Assembly: GCA_029263895.1 (NCBI GenBank)
Contig: JARIDO010000035.1
Coordinates: 62,001-126,000 of the forward strand
From: Sporosarcina sp.
GTDB taxonomy: Bacteria > Bacillota > Bacilli > Bacillales_A > Planococcaceae
Direction of reading: 5' to 3'
Length of the DNA: 64,000 nucleotides
Shown here: in pieces, positions 20,336 through 28,878 of the stretch
Position numbering within the stretch: the first letter of the stretch is position 1
Layout of the letters: each line of letters begins with the position of its first letter
Program-made: the position numbers and the translations under genes
The notes under the pieces: generated by a model
What the model was told of the DNA's origin: nothing
Databases searched by the model: none
Seen by the model: only the letters and a program-made list of their open reading frames with translations

Positions 20336-21504
20336 AAAAAGCAATCCCCTTCCCCTCGGTAGGTCGTATATGGTCCCTCGTACGTAGTGCCTCGTCGTGC
20401 GTGAAGAACAGGAAAACGTTCGCATAATTCTCCTGCCTTTGCATGACGAAAATAAACAGTATCTCCTATTTGAAGCGTTCCGTTTGAATCTTTCAATGGT
20501 GTTTGAACTTCTCCTGCTCCTTCATTTTTTAAATAAGTTAGGTTTTCTGGCCAGAAAGGAACTGGGTTTTTATCAGTTCCACACGCACCGGATGCGATAT
20601 AGCCGCCACCATGACAAACAATTATTTTGTCTTCTGGTTTTCGTGTGACTCGTAGACCGAAGGCTGTTGACGGTTGTAAAGGTAAATTTTCATAACGAGA
20701 AAATAATGCTGGGAAGTAAAAAGCTGAGCCTACAGTAATCTCAGTTACTTCCTGTTGTTCTGAAGTAAATGCAATGCTTCCGGAACCGCCACCATTCACA
20801 AATCTTACATCTGAATAAGTTTTTTTAATAAGGTTTACAGCTTCTTTTCTGAAGGAACTGATATGCTGTTGAGAACGAATTTTGAGTTGTTTGATTACCT
20901 TCTTTTGCCACTGTTCAACGGGCGTATCTGGAATGCCGGCAATTTGCGCTTCATATCCCATAATGCCTGTAACTTTCGTATTAGTAAGTGTACGTGCTTT
21001 CGTTAGCAATTCAACTACTTGAAGAGTACTCGTTAAAGGGGATCGTTTTGTGCCGAAGTAAATAACTTTAAAATCTGAAGAAACGTTTAAATCGATGCAA
21101 ACGTCAAAAACGATTGAATGTTCAGCGCCGATTGAATCTAACCAGCTCCATTGTTCAAATGAATCAATCATAAAGGTAACTTGTCGACCGTTTCGTAAAT
21201 GTGCAATAATTTGTTCCATTGGGAGGGTTTCTAGTTGAGGATAACCTACTAACAAATCGGTAAAGCCTTCATCCAGTAAACGAGCTGTTTCATTTAAATC
21301 AAAAGTCATAAAACCGGCTGGATTTTTTAAACGACTGTGTATGTAATGAAGCAGTTGCATAGAACGAATCGACTTCGTTGCAATTCGTACCCCCTTACTT
21401 CCGCAAGCATTATTCACATAAGCAATATTAAGATCTAATGCGTTTAAATCAATGCATGCAAAAGGTCTTTTAAGATGCGCATAAGCAATTTCGGCTTCAT
21501 TCAA
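20332..21504 (-). CDS. Amino acid deaminase/aldolase, alanine racemase-fold PLP enzyme
   Basis: 390 residues. The N-terminal alanine-racemase-type barrel has the likely PLP lysine Lys44 in VRIATKSIRS. The C-terminal domain carries ACGTDKNP and HGGGY features of the D-threonine aldolase/D-serine dehydratase-like group. Members act on D-hydroxy amino acids. TTG 21504 is selected because GGGAGGAA lies 5 bases ahead. The stop overlaps the start of the oxidase gene, so the two are translationally coupled. Whether it is a deaminase, aldolase or racemase cannot be decided. Confidence 0.75.
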   Translation of the reverse strand: MNEAEIAYAHLKRPFACIDLNALDLNIAYVNNACGSKGVRIATKSIRSMQLLHYIHSRLKNPAGFMTFDLNETARLLDEGFTDLLVGYPQLETLPMEQIIAHLRNGRQVTFMIDSFEQWSWLDSIGAEHSIVFDVCIDLNVSSDFKVIYFGTKRSPLTSTLQVVELLTKARTLTNTKVTGIMGYEAQIAGIPDTPVEQWQKKVIKQLKIRSQQHISSFRKEAVNLIKKTYSDVRFVNGGGSGSIAFTSEQQEVTEITVGSAFYFPALFSRYENLPLQPSTAFGLRVTRKPEDKIIVCHGGGYIASGACGTDKNPVPFWPENLTYLKNEGAGEVQTPLKDSNGTLQIGDTVYFRHAKAGELCERFPVLHARRGTTYEGPYTTYRGEGDCFL

Positions 21505-21648
21505 GAAAATTCCTCCCTTTATCAAAGTTACCTTTCTATTAAGTATATTCTGTTATTAGAAAACTAGCAAAAGTTTATTATTATGAATGGATGAATTTTC
21601 TAACTTTATGTGGCATGATGGATAATGAAAATAATGAAGGAGTTGTTA

Positions 21649-22197
21649 ATGTTGAAAAAAGCATTACTCGTTGTTGACTACACAGTTGATTTTGTTGCAG
21701 TAGATGGGGCATTAACTTGTGGTAAACCTGGCATCGCACTTGAAGAATACATTACGGAACTTACAGAACAATTTTTAGATGAACAACATTTCGTTGTTAT
21801 GCCTGTTGATTTACATGAACTAGAGGATCCCTATCACCCTGAAACTAAACAATTCCCACCTCATAATATTCGTGGAACAGCAGGAAGAGACCTTTATGGT
21901 TCACTACAAAATGTTTATGAAAAGCGTAAAGAAGCAATTTATTGGATGGATAAAACACGATTTAGTGCCTTTGCTGGAACTGATTTAGAGTTACAATTGC
22001 GTTCACGCGCTATTACAGAAATTCATCTAGTCGGCGTTTGTACGGATATTTGTATTCTACACACGGCTGTCGATGCTTATAATCGTGGATTTACAATCGT
22101 CATTCATGAAAAAGGTGTTGCTAGCTTTGATGCTGAAGGTCATGCATGGGCACTCCGTCATTTCGAGAATACACTAGGTGCTACAATTATTAAATGA
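21649..22197 (+). CDS. pncA: Nicotinamidase (isochorismatase fold)
   Basis: 182 residues. The catalytic triad of nicotinamidases is present: Asp10 in LLVVDYTVDF, Lys102 in WMDKTRFSAF, and Cys135 in GVCTDICIL. It hydrolyses nicotinamide to nicotinate in the NAD salvage pathway. The length equals B. subtilis PncA (YueJ). ATG 21649 follows AAGGAG; upstream in-frame starts at 21625 lack a site. It is transcribed divergently from the PLP enzyme pair. Other cysteine hydrolases of this fold are possible, so the assignment is strong but not absolute. Confidence 0.85.
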   Translation: MLKKALLVVDYTVDFVAVDGALTCGKPGIALEEYITELTEQFLDEQHFVVMPVDLHELEDPYHPETKQFPPHNIRGTAGRDLYGSLQNVYEKRKEAIYWMDKTRFSAFAGTDLELQLRSRAITEIHLVGVCTDICILHTAVDAYNRGFTIVIHEKGVASFDAEGHAWALRHFENTLGATIIK

Positions 22198-22305
22198 CAG
22201 TTTTTTTTACTTTTTTTTAATGATGATGTTTAATGTATTGAAATTAAGGTTATTTAACATACTGTAGACGCAATCATCATTTATTAAAAAGGAGATGGAA
22301 CAATA

Positions 22306-22560
22306 ATGAGTTTCTTATGGTATCTAATTATTGGCGGGATTATTGGTTGGTTAGCAGGTCTGATTTTAGGTAAAGACATTCCAGGTGGAATTATTGGTAA
22401 TATTATCGCTGGTATTGTTGGTGCTTGGATTGGTGGAATGTTATTGGGAGAATGGGGACCGAAGATTTCGGACTTCTATATTGTTCCCGCACTCATTGGT
22501 GCTCTAGTACTTGTGTTTATTGTGAGTCTGATTATGAAATCAATGCGCAGAGCTTCATAA
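22306..22560 (+). CDS. GlsB/YeaQ/YmgE family membrane protein
   Basis: 84 residues, three hydrophobic segments rich in Gly: GIIGWLAGLILGKDIPGGII and GNIIAGIVGAWIGG. This is the transglycosylase-associated/GlsB stress-response family. AAGGAG precedes the ATG and a terminator follows directly. Members are induced by general stress in several Firmicutes; molecular function is unknown. Confidence 0.9.
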   Translation: MSFLWYLIIGGIIGWLAGLILGKDIPGGIIGNIIAGIVGAWIGGMLLGEWGPKISDFYIVPALIGALVLVFIVSLIMKSMRRAS

Positions 22561-22563
22561 GTC

Positions 22564-22599
22564 AAAAAAAGGTGATTCCATTTTTGGAATCACCTTTTT
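22564..22599. terminator. Bidirectional terminator
   Basis: Arms AAAAAGGTGATTCCA and TGGAATCACCTTTTT around TTTT. It serves the GlsB-like gene and the convergent transglycosylase gene. Confidence 0.92.
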
Positions 22600-22600
22600 A

Positions 22601-23278
22601 TTATTGTTTTTCTAAAGCATCCATTTCAATTCTGAAAGCTTCGTATTCGTTGAAATAGAGAAGAACATCATTGACATACTTTTTACTATGATTGTAATTG
22701 AAAATGGCCTTTTCGTAATGTCCATCTGCTGCCCCGCTTTTGGCAAGATAGTTCGCAGCACTATATAGAGCATCTTCTATATCGTATGGATCTGCGATAC
22801 CGTCTCCATTTGCATCGATCCCATACCCACCGTGTTTTTTAATAATTGCAGGATTTGTTTTATCACTTTGTGGTATATCACCTTGGCCTAAACCAGTGCA
22901 ACCAGGATAACTCCACCCAACAAATGTACAAGGCATGAATTGCATATGCCCCTCAGCACCTACTGGTGAAAGAAGTGGATCAATGGTAGAAAAACGCGTC
23001 TCAATTCGATGATGAGCAGCGAGTAATGTCCATGGGATACCATATTCTTCCCCCGCCTCAATATATAAAGGGATATACTCTGGTGGGATAGGTAAATCAC
23101 TATAACGTTCTTGCATTTCTCGCAATGCATGTGCTGATTTTTTTAGAAGTGCAGGATTTTGAATACCAGTCCATATAATAGCTGTGATTGTAAAAAGGGT
23201 AACAGCAACCGGGATGAGTAAGATGATGAGTAGTCCTTTTGTTTTCATGGACAACCCTTTATTTTTACGTTTCTTCAT
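22601..23278 (-). CDS. Membrane-anchored lytic transglycosylase
   Basis: 225 residues: an N-terminal membrane anchor at about 13-36, then a lysozyme-like domain. Glu93 in AAHHRIETRF is the expected catalytic acid, followed by SPVGAEGHMQFMPCTFVGW and the DANGDGIADPYDIEDAL segment. A Lys-rich N-terminus sets it facing outward. It would cut glycan strands to 1,6-anhydromuropeptides during wall turnover. Of two adjacent ATGs the second (23278) has better spacing to GGGAGG. It is 26 bases from the SCO gene in the same direction. Confidence 0.85.
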   Translation of the reverse strand: MKKRKNKGLSMKTKGLLIILLIPVAVTLFTITAIIWTGIQNPALLKKSAHALREMQERYSDLPIPPEYIPLYIEAGEEYGIPWTLLAAHHRIETRFSTIDPLLSPVGAEGHMQFMPCTFVGWSYPGCTGLGQGDIPQSDKTNPAIIKKHGGYGIDANGDGIADPYDIEDALYSAANYLAKSGAADGHYEKAIFNYNHSKKYVNDVLLYFNEYEAFRIEMDALEKQ

Positions 23279-23304
23279 CATGCCCTCCCTTGGATGCCTT
23301 TACA

Positions 23305-23895
23305 TTATCCTTCTTTAATAAGTGCCTTCATATCTTTTGCTATCTTATCATAGGGAACATCTTTAAAACCGTTATACGACTTAACGACTTCGCCTTTTTG
23401 ATTAACTAGCGCAAATGCTGTGCCATGTGCAACTTGATCAGTAGTTGGATCGTCAATGACCATTGTTTTAAAAGATTTCGCTGCTATATCTGCTATTGTT
23501 TCTTGAGAATATCCTGTTAACATCTCCCATTTACTTGTATCAGGAATGTTATATAAACCCATATAAGCTTGTAAAGCTTCAGGTGTATCTATTTCAGGAT
23601 CAATACTAAAAGAGACAATCTTATAATCTTCTATTCCTTCAGCAACTAGCTTATCCTGTAACTCTGCCATATTAACCATCATCGGTGGACATGCCGAAGT
23701 ACATTTTGTAAAGACGAATTGGGATAACCACACTTGCCCTTGCAAGTCTTTAAGAGATACACTTTCATTGTTTTGGTTTGTGAATTCAAAAGGTTCTATT
23801 TCATAGTGATGATCTGCCTTAAAAGAACCACCTGAACATGCGCTTAACACAAATAACGCAACTGCTAAATAAGAAAATACAATACTTTTTTTCAT
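23305..23895 (-). CDS. SCO1/SenC family copper lipoprotein
   Basis: 196 residues from ATG 23895, which follows GGGGGAGAAAG. A lipoprotein signal ends at LSAC (Cys20). The thioredoxin-like domain has the copper motif CTSAC with Cys65 and Cys69, and the distal His in VAHGTAF. SCO proteins deliver copper to the CuA centre of cytochrome oxidase outside the membrane (B. subtilis YpmQ/BsSco). The nearby ccd genes serve cytochrome c maturation, which fits respiratory-chain assembly. Confidence 0.9.
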   Translation of the reverse strand: MKKSIVFSYLAVALFVLSACSGGSFKADHHYEIEPFEFTNQNNESVSLKDLQGQVWLSQFVFTKCTSACPPMMVNMAELQDKLVAEGIEDYKIVSFSIDPEIDTPEALQAYMGLYNIPDTSKWEMLTGYSQETIADIAAKSFKTMVIDDPTTDQVAHGTAFALVNQKGEVVKSYNGFKDVPYDKIAKDMKALIKEG

Positions 23896-24002
23896 TCTTT
23901 CTCCCCCACATTCTAATAATAACTTTATCATATCGAATGTTAGAACCTTAAACAAGCGAAGGAGAGCTATATGAATGTCAAATCATCGACAAATGAGTAT
24001 AG

Positions 24003-24131
24003 TTATTTCAGTTTTAACGATACGAGAACGTCGTGTATCGCAACTAATTTTGTTTCGATTCGGTGCAATAGATAAAACGATACAAATATCGGAAAGCCGA
24101 TTTCTTGTATTAAATTTAGCCATTGTTCCAT
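24003..24131 (-). CDS. YvrJ family small membrane protein
   Basis: 42 residues: MEQWLNLIQEIGFPIFVSFY then LLHRIETKLVAIHDVLVSLK. The GFPIxVxxYLLxRIExKL core is the YvrJ family signature. AAGGAGG lies 5 bases before the ATG. It is the third member of a trio with the DUF2922 and DUF1659 genes, an arrangement frequent in Bacillales. It has one N-terminal membrane helix followed by a short amphipathic helix. Function unknown. Confidence 0.88.
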   Translation of the reverse strand: MEQWLNLIQEIGFPIFVSFYLLHRIETKLVAIHDVLVSLKLK

Positions 24132-24157
24132 TTCGATACCTCCTTGTCTTTTTGTGC

Positions 24158-24196
24158 AAAAAAACCGGCTACCATAGAAGATGGATGGCCGGTTTT
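24158..24196 (-). terminator. Terminator between the DUF2922 gene and yvrJ
   Basis: Arms AAAACCGGC and GCCGGTTTT around an 18-base loop, with a T run on the minus strand. It would end most transcripts before yvrJ, leaving the peptide to read-through or to its own promoter. Confidence 0.8.
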
Positions 24197-24211
24197 AACT
24201 GTCACGATTTT

Positions 24212-24424
24212 TTAAACAATTTCGGTTGCGTTACGCTCGATGATTTTTGCACTAACGGCTTCACTTAGTGGAAAGCCGTCTTTACCAAATACTGCTGAAG
24301 TGATAATTTCTTGCATAGCTGCAACTACTTCTGGTGCTGTTAGATTACTGCGCGGATTATCGACAGTGAGTAAAACATTCTTGCCGGCTACCGTGTTAAA
24401 CTTTAACTGCAATGTTTTTGCCAT
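24212..24424 (-). CDS. DUF2922 family protein
   Basis: 70 residues starting MAKTLQLKFNTVAGKNVLLT with the DNPRSNLTAPEVVAAMQEII centre of the DUF2922 family. AGGAGG precedes the ATG. It is 19 bases after the DUF1659 gene, its constant partner. The function is unknown; predicted as small, soluble and beta-alpha. Confidence 0.9.
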   Translation of the reverse strand: MAKTLQLKFNTVAGKNVLLTVDNPRSNLTAPEVVAAMQEIITSAVFGKDGFPLSEAVSAKIIERNATEIV

Positions 24425-24443
24425 CGGTTATTCCTCCTTTCTT

Positions 24444-24662
24444 TTAGTTTGCAATGCTGGATGTTTCAACTTTCTCAAATCCCGTGTAGCGTAGTTCTGA
24501 TAACTGTGCGAGCTGTAATAGTGCTGTTTGTAATTCTGTTGCACTTGCACCTTGCTTAATACCGCGATACGTTTTTGTTTTACGGATAGGTTTACCTTCC
24601 GCTGTTACACCCGCGTCGAAACTGATTCTCCCGATGCCGTCTTTATATTCGATTGTAGCCAC
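24444..24662 (-). CDS. DUF1659 family protein
   Basis: 72 residues starting (GTG) MATIEYKDGIGRISFDAGVT, with GKPIRKTKTYRGIK and TALLQLAQLS as family features. AAGGAGGTGATTAT is the ribosome-binding site. It is the first gene of the DUF1659-DUF2922-YvrJ set. No function is known for any of the three. Confidence 0.9.
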   Translation of the reverse strand: MATIEYKDGIGRISFDAGVTAEGKPIRKTKTYRGIKQGASATELQTALLQLAQLSELRYTGFEKVETSSIAN

Positions 24663-24762
24663 ATAATCACCTCCTTTTCACCCTTTATATAGATGATAAA
24701 AAAGTAATCAGATACTTAGTTCGTGTATTTTTTATGAAATGCTCTTATAATGGGGATATAGA

Positions 24763-25206
24763 ATGGTAGGTGAAGACATTTTGCAATCTGGACTTTTTAT
24801 GTGGTTCATCCTTTTCTGGTGTGTTGCGATGGTCGTTTTGTTTGGAATTGGCGGCTTCTTTATGTTCCGAAAGTTTCTAAAAGTTTTTCCAAAGGACGAT
24901 GGGAAGTCTACTTTAGACTGGCAGGAGCATTATATTGAAAAGTCACTTCATCTTTGGGATTCAGAATCGAAAGGTTTACTAGCAGAGCTCGTAACGCCTG
25001 TTCCTGAGTTGTTTAGAGATGTAGCGAAACAAACAATTGGCTCACGAATTGGGAAAATTGCTCTTGAAGAAAAGGCCGATAAAATTGATACGGACCTTAT
25101 TATCCGTGGATATATACAAGCGACTCCAAAACGTGACCATAAATTTCTTCGAAAGAAGTTAAAATTAATGGATATTGATGCAAGTCCATATGAACACTTG
25201 TTTTAA
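24763..25206 (+). CDS. DUF2621 (YneK-like) membrane protein
   Basis: 147 residues. One N-terminal membrane helix (about 12-34) precedes a soluble part with CcdA-cluster-linked family features, LDWQEHYIEKSLHLWD and SRIGKIALEEKADKI. The length and location near ccdA and ccdC match B. subtilis YneK. Function unknown. The start is the ATG after TGGGGATATAGA. It converges with ccdC across a strong terminator. Confidence 0.82.
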   Translation: MVGEDILQSGLFMWFILFWCVAMVVLFGIGGFFMFRKFLKVFPKDDGKSTLDWQEHYIEKSLHLWDSESKGLLAELVTPVPELFRDVAKQTIGSRIGKIALEEKADKIDTDLIIRGYIQATPKRDHKFLRKKLKLMDIDASPYEHLF

Positions 25207-25209
25207 ATA

Positions 25210-25250
25210 TAAAAAGACGTTCTATCAATTCATGATAGAACGTCTTTTTA
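25210..25250. terminator. Bidirectional terminator
   Basis: Arms TAAAAAGACGTTCTATCA and TGATAGAACGTCTTTTTA around ATTCA; 18 perfect pairs. Shared by the convergent DUF2621 and ccdC genes. Confidence 0.95.
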
Positions 25251-25260
25251 TCGAATAAAA

Positions 25261-25782
25261 CTAAATGACTGTCTCGCTCTTCTTTAGTGCTTTGAACTTG
25301 ACCAACATTCCGATTCTCCATGGTAGAATCATTGCGAAAGCGAGGGTCCAGAACATTCCCGCAAGCTCTCCTACGTCAATTGAACTGCTTAATATCAGTT
25401 TAGCAATCAACCTGAAAATGAGCAGACCTAGCAGGATGAAAATAAATGCTTTCGATTGCTTAAGATATATTTGGTGTTCTTTCATTTCAAAGTTGGTTGT
25501 TTTAATCAAAATAAATGAAAATAATAAACCAACGAATGCGGCTTCAACCACTTGTGCCCAAGGAACTCTAAATTCAGCAAATAAAAACATAAGAGCACCT
25601 GTTGACATGAACAGTGGCGGCAGAATAATACGCTTAAATGAAATGGGCTTTTTTGCAGCACGTGCTCTAACGAAGAATGCTAGAGTTCCCATGAACAAGA
25701 ATACTAAGGTCGAACCGACAATTAAATAGACGGAAGGGATCTTGGTGAATATCATGTTGACGAGCTCTCGTAATTCAAGCAA
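25261..25782 (-). CDS. ccdC: CcdC (YneJ-like) membrane protein
   Basis: About 173 residues with five to six hydrophobic segments and the internal features FVRARAAKKPISFKRIILPP and LPWRIGMLVKFKAL. It corresponds in length and position to B. subtilis CcdC (YneJ), which lies in the ccdA operon; a direct role in cytochrome c biogenesis was not shown there. TTG 25782 is favoured by GGGGGA 6 bases ahead; ATG 25755 is the alternative. It begins one base after the thioredoxin stop. Confidence 0.8.
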   Translation of the reverse strand: MLELRELVNMIFTKIPSVYLIVGSTLVFLFMGTLAFFVRARAAKKPISFKRIILPPLFMSTGALMFLFAEFRVPWAQVVEAAFVGLLFSFILIKTTNFEMKEHQIYLKQSKAFIFILLGLLIFRLIAKLILSSSIDVGELAGMFWTLAFAMILPWRIGMLVKFKALKKSETVI

Positions 25783-25783
25783 T

Positions 25784-26104
25784 TTAATTCCCCCGCTCAA
25801 CTAGTTCATCAAGACGACGTATAAGCTCATCACGAGGTACGAAGCGTGCAAATCGGGCATACTCTTTTCCTTCATTGAACAATAATACAACTGGAGCAGT
25901 GAAGAGTGATAACTGTCCAGCAATTTCAGGAACTTTGGATACATTTACTTTGTAAAAAGGAATCGTATAGTCTTGTTCCAAAGGTTCGATTTGTGGTAGA
26001 AGTCCTTCACAAACTGAGCAATTATCAATTTTAACAAAAAGGACGATATTCTTTTCGCGTGCTTGTAATTCAGTCCACTCTCTATAAGATTCAATCAATT
26101 CCAT
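25784..26104 (-). CDS. Thioredoxin-like protein
   Basis: 106 residues, a thioredoxin fold with the active-site CSVC at 29-32 and the cis-proline in FTAPVVLL. There is no signal peptide, so it is cytosolic or acts at the inner face. Placed between ccdA and ccdC, it is a candidate electron donor for CcdA, which carries reducing power across the membrane to apocytochrome c. This role is inferred from position. GGAGGAGC precedes the ATG. Confidence 0.85.
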   Translation of the reverse strand: MELIESYREWTELQAREKNIVLFVKIDNCSVCEGLLPQIEPLEQDYTIPFYKVNVSKVPEIAGQLSLFTAPVVLLFNEGKEYARFARFVPRDELIRRLDELVERGN

Positions 26105-26124
26105 TGGTGCTCCTCCATTTCACA

Positions 26125-26835
26125 TTAAAATCCTCTAAAATCTCCAAATAACGGGCTTAACAAGCTTGTTAAAAACGTTAAACCATCAAAAAATAGTAGA
26201 ATACCCATCGCAATCATTAAGTATCCCCCTACTTTAGTAATAATGCCACTGTACTTTCGGATCCATCCAAGACGTGTAATGAAGAAAGATAGGATGAAAA
26301 ATGGAATGGCGAATCCTAGAACGTATAGTGTCATATAAAGTAAGCCTGACCCTGGATTTGAACCCGCTATCACAATAATTGAACCGACGATTGGACCTGT
26401 ACATGGTGTCCAGCCGGCTGCAAATGCTAATCCAATTAATGCGCTACCTAAATAACCAGTTGGCCGGTTTTTAAATTGTAACTTTTTTTCTTGCATCAGG
26501 AATTTTGGTGTGAACAAACCAATGATCATTAAACCGAAAGCGACAATGAATATGGCACCGATTTGTCGTAGAATTTCTTGGTTTTCTTTAAAAAATGTAC
26601 CTACGAATGATGTTCCAAAACCTAATGCAATGAAAATGATAGAGAAACCTACTAAAAAGAAGATTGTATGCAACATACCACTACGACTCATGCGTTTCGT
26701 GTCTGATTTTAAATCATCTAGCGACATGCCTGTAATATACGAAATGAATGCTGGATACAACGGCAATGTGCATGGTGAGATGAAGCTAAGGAAACCAGCT
26801 CCCAAGGCAAGCAATAAATTCAAATCTGTGCTCAT
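26125..26835 (-). CDS. ccdA: Cytochrome c biogenesis protein CcdA
   Basis: 236 residues with six membrane segments. The two membrane-embedded redox cysteines of the DsbD/CcdA family are seen in SPCTLPLYPAF and in GWTPCTGP. CcdA passes electrons from cytosolic thioredoxin to extracytoplasmic thiol-disulfide proteins that keep the haem-binding cysteines reduced. AAGGGGAG precedes the ATG. It heads a unit with the thioredoxin-like and CcdC genes. Confidence 0.96.
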   Translation of the reverse strand: MSTDLNLLLALGAGFLSFISPCTLPLYPAFISYITGMSLDDLKSDTKRMSRSGMLHTIFFLVGFSIIFIALGFGTSFVGTFFKENQEILRQIGAIFIVAFGLMIIGLFTPKFLMQEKKLQFKNRPTGYLGSALIGLAFAAGWTPCTGPIVGSIIVIAGSNPGSGLLYMTLYVLGFAIPFFILSFFITRLGWIRKYSGIITKVGGYLMIAMGILLFFDGLTFLTSLLSPLFGDFRGF

Positions 26836-26949
26836 TATTTTCTCCCCTTATAATTTTTCTAACCCAATCGTATCAAAAAAAACTCAAAATTACGCTTATA
26901 ATGACTGTGAACAGTTTATGACTTTTATAGTACCACCAAATACAGAGCG

Positions 26950-26985
26950 AATAAAAAGGTTCGGCGAGAGCCGAACCTTTTTATT
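26950..26985. terminator. Terminator of the ABC exporter operon
   Basis: Arms AATAAAAAGGTTCGGC and GCCGAACCTTTTTATT around GAGA, 16 perfect pairs. It lies 100 bases after the second ABC gene; the region between holds no gene. Confidence 0.93.
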
Positions 26986-27084
26986 CTATGTGGTGAAAAC
27001 CAACAGTATCAATGATGTTGACGACAATGAAACGTTTTTTGAGTTCTTTACAAGTTTGTTTATTTCACCTATGTGTTTTGAATC

Positions 27085-28878
27085 TTATTGAGCACTATCA
27101 TCCAAAATACCGTTTTGTAATAGATACATCTTGTGATACAGCCCTTTTTGTGCAATTAATGCTTGGTGATTCCCCCGCTCGACAATTTCACCTTTGTGAA
27201 GCACGAGGATGAGTTCGGCATCTTGAATGGTACTTAGCCGGTGAGCGATAGCAATTGTCGTCCTTCCCTTGCGCATCTTTTCAAGGCTTACTTGAATTCC
27301 AACTTCCGTTTCAGTATCAATGTTTGCAGTCGCTTCATCAAGAACTAAAATCTTTGGATTTGTAGCGATTGATCTTGCGAATGCAACGAGTTGTCGTTGT
27401 CCGCTTGAATAAGTAGAACCCCGCTCCGTTACTGTCTGAGCATACCGGTTAGGTAATTGTTCTATAAATTCATTTGCCAGCACGAACTCTGCGGCATGAC
27501 GTACTGCTTCAGCACTCATTTCTTTGTCATGCAAACGGATATTACTTTCAATATCCCCGTAAAATAGGAATGGATCTTGTAAAACGAGCCCCATTTTCTT
27601 TCGCAATTGTTCTTTTGGATAGCTTTTTAATGATATATCATCAATTAATATTTCTCCGTGCTCAAATTCATAAAATCGCATCAATAGATTAATAATTGAA
27701 CTCTTTCCACTTCCGGTATGTCCGACAAGCGCAACTGTTTCGCCTGCATTTGCAGTAAAGCTAATGTTTTTTAGAACGTCATTCATTCCGTCATATGAAA
27801 ACGTTACATTTTTGAATTCAATTTTACCGTCCGTAATTTCAGTTTTGCTTTGAACGTCTTGTTCAGGTTCCATATCGGAATCATCCATCAACACAAACAC
27901 GCGTGACGCAGAAATAATCGCCATTTGGAATATGGACAAACGTTGCATCACTTGTTGGACGGGTTGGAAGAGGCGTGCAATAAGTGTTGTAAATGCATAA
28001 AGCACACCAACTTCTACAGAACTTTCTAGCGACATAAATCCGAAATAACCTAACACAAATACAAGAGTCGCTGCGTACATTAAATCGATTGCTGGGCTTA
28101 GCAACATGCTATCGAATTTTATATTTCGAATACCTGCCTTATAATGCCCTTCGTTGATGTCCTCAAATTCTGTTTGCAAACGTTGTTCTTGTCTAAAGGC
28201 TTGTATCATAGACATCCCTGATAACGATTCAGCGATTTTTGCATTTAATTGACTAAGCTTTTCACGGATATCTTGATAAAAGTCTGCACTGTATCTTCGA
28301 TAAATGACGATTATACCTAAAAACAATGGCAATAGGACAAGTGACAGTAACGCTAATTTACGATTAAGACTAAAGAGCGCAATATACACGCCGACAATGA
28401 CGAAAATCGCTTGTAAAAATGTCACGATAACACTGACGAACATTTCTTTTATCGCTTCAGTGTCATTAGTCACGCGTGAAACAATACTGCCTGCGGGTGT
28501 CTTATCAAAATAACGCAACCCTAGTTGCTGTACTTTTGTAAATACGTCAATGCGCATTTGTTGAATAATTTTCAACGCGATTTCTTGAAAACGAAGCGTT
28601 TGAAAATAGGATACGATGACGATGAATACTTGAATACTTATATACGTAATTGCAATGAGCATCACGTCATTTTTATCAAAACTTTTAAGTGTCAAATGAT
28701 TATCGATAAAGGATTGAATAATTAATGGACTGACAATTGTACCTGTGATCGTGAGCAATAGCAGAATCATTGCAAATGTGATGCTCTTTTTGTGAGGTAA
28801 TGTATAACGCAACAATCTTTTTAGGACAAGCCATTGGTCGCCTGATGTCATTTTAGGTTGTTTTTCATTGTTCATCAT
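27085..28878 (-). CDS. Heterodimeric multidrug ABC exporter, subunit with intact Walker B (BmrD/YheH-like)
   Basis: 597 residues: six membrane helices then a nucleotide-binding domain with Walker A GHTGSGKSS, Walker B LVLDEATANID and a deviant signature YSSGQRQL in place of LSGGQ. The catalytic Glu is present here and missing in the partner, as in BmrCD and TmrAB. Such exporters move drugs or lipids outward. The start overlaps the partner's stop in ATGA with AGGAGGTGA ahead. Substrates cannot be predicted. Confidence 0.9.
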   Translation of the reverse strand: MMNNEKQPKMTSGDQWLVLKRLLRYTLPHKKSITFAMILLLLTITGTIVSPLIIQSFIDNHLTLKSFDKNDVMLIAITYISIQVFIVIVSYFQTLRFQEIALKIIQQMRIDVFTKVQQLGLRYFDKTPAGSIVSRVTNDTEAIKEMFVSVIVTFLQAIFVIVGVYIALFSLNRKLALLSLVLLPLFLGIIVIYRRYSADFYQDIREKLSQLNAKIAESLSGMSMIQAFRQEQRLQTEFEDINEGHYKAGIRNIKFDSMLLSPAIDLMYAATLVFVLGYFGFMSLESSVEVGVLYAFTTLIARLFQPVQQVMQRLSIFQMAIISASRVFVLMDDSDMEPEQDVQSKTEITDGKIEFKNVTFSYDGMNDVLKNISFTANAGETVALVGHTGSGKSSIINLLMRFYEFEHGEILIDDISLKSYPKEQLRKKMGLVLQDPFLFYGDIESNIRLHDKEMSAEAVRHAAEFVLANEFIEQLPNRYAQTVTERGSTYSSGQRQLVAFARSIATNPKILVLDEATANIDTETEVGIQVSLEKMRKGRTTIAIAHRLSTIQDAELILVLHKGEIVERGNHQALIAQKGLYHKMYLLQNGILDDSAQ

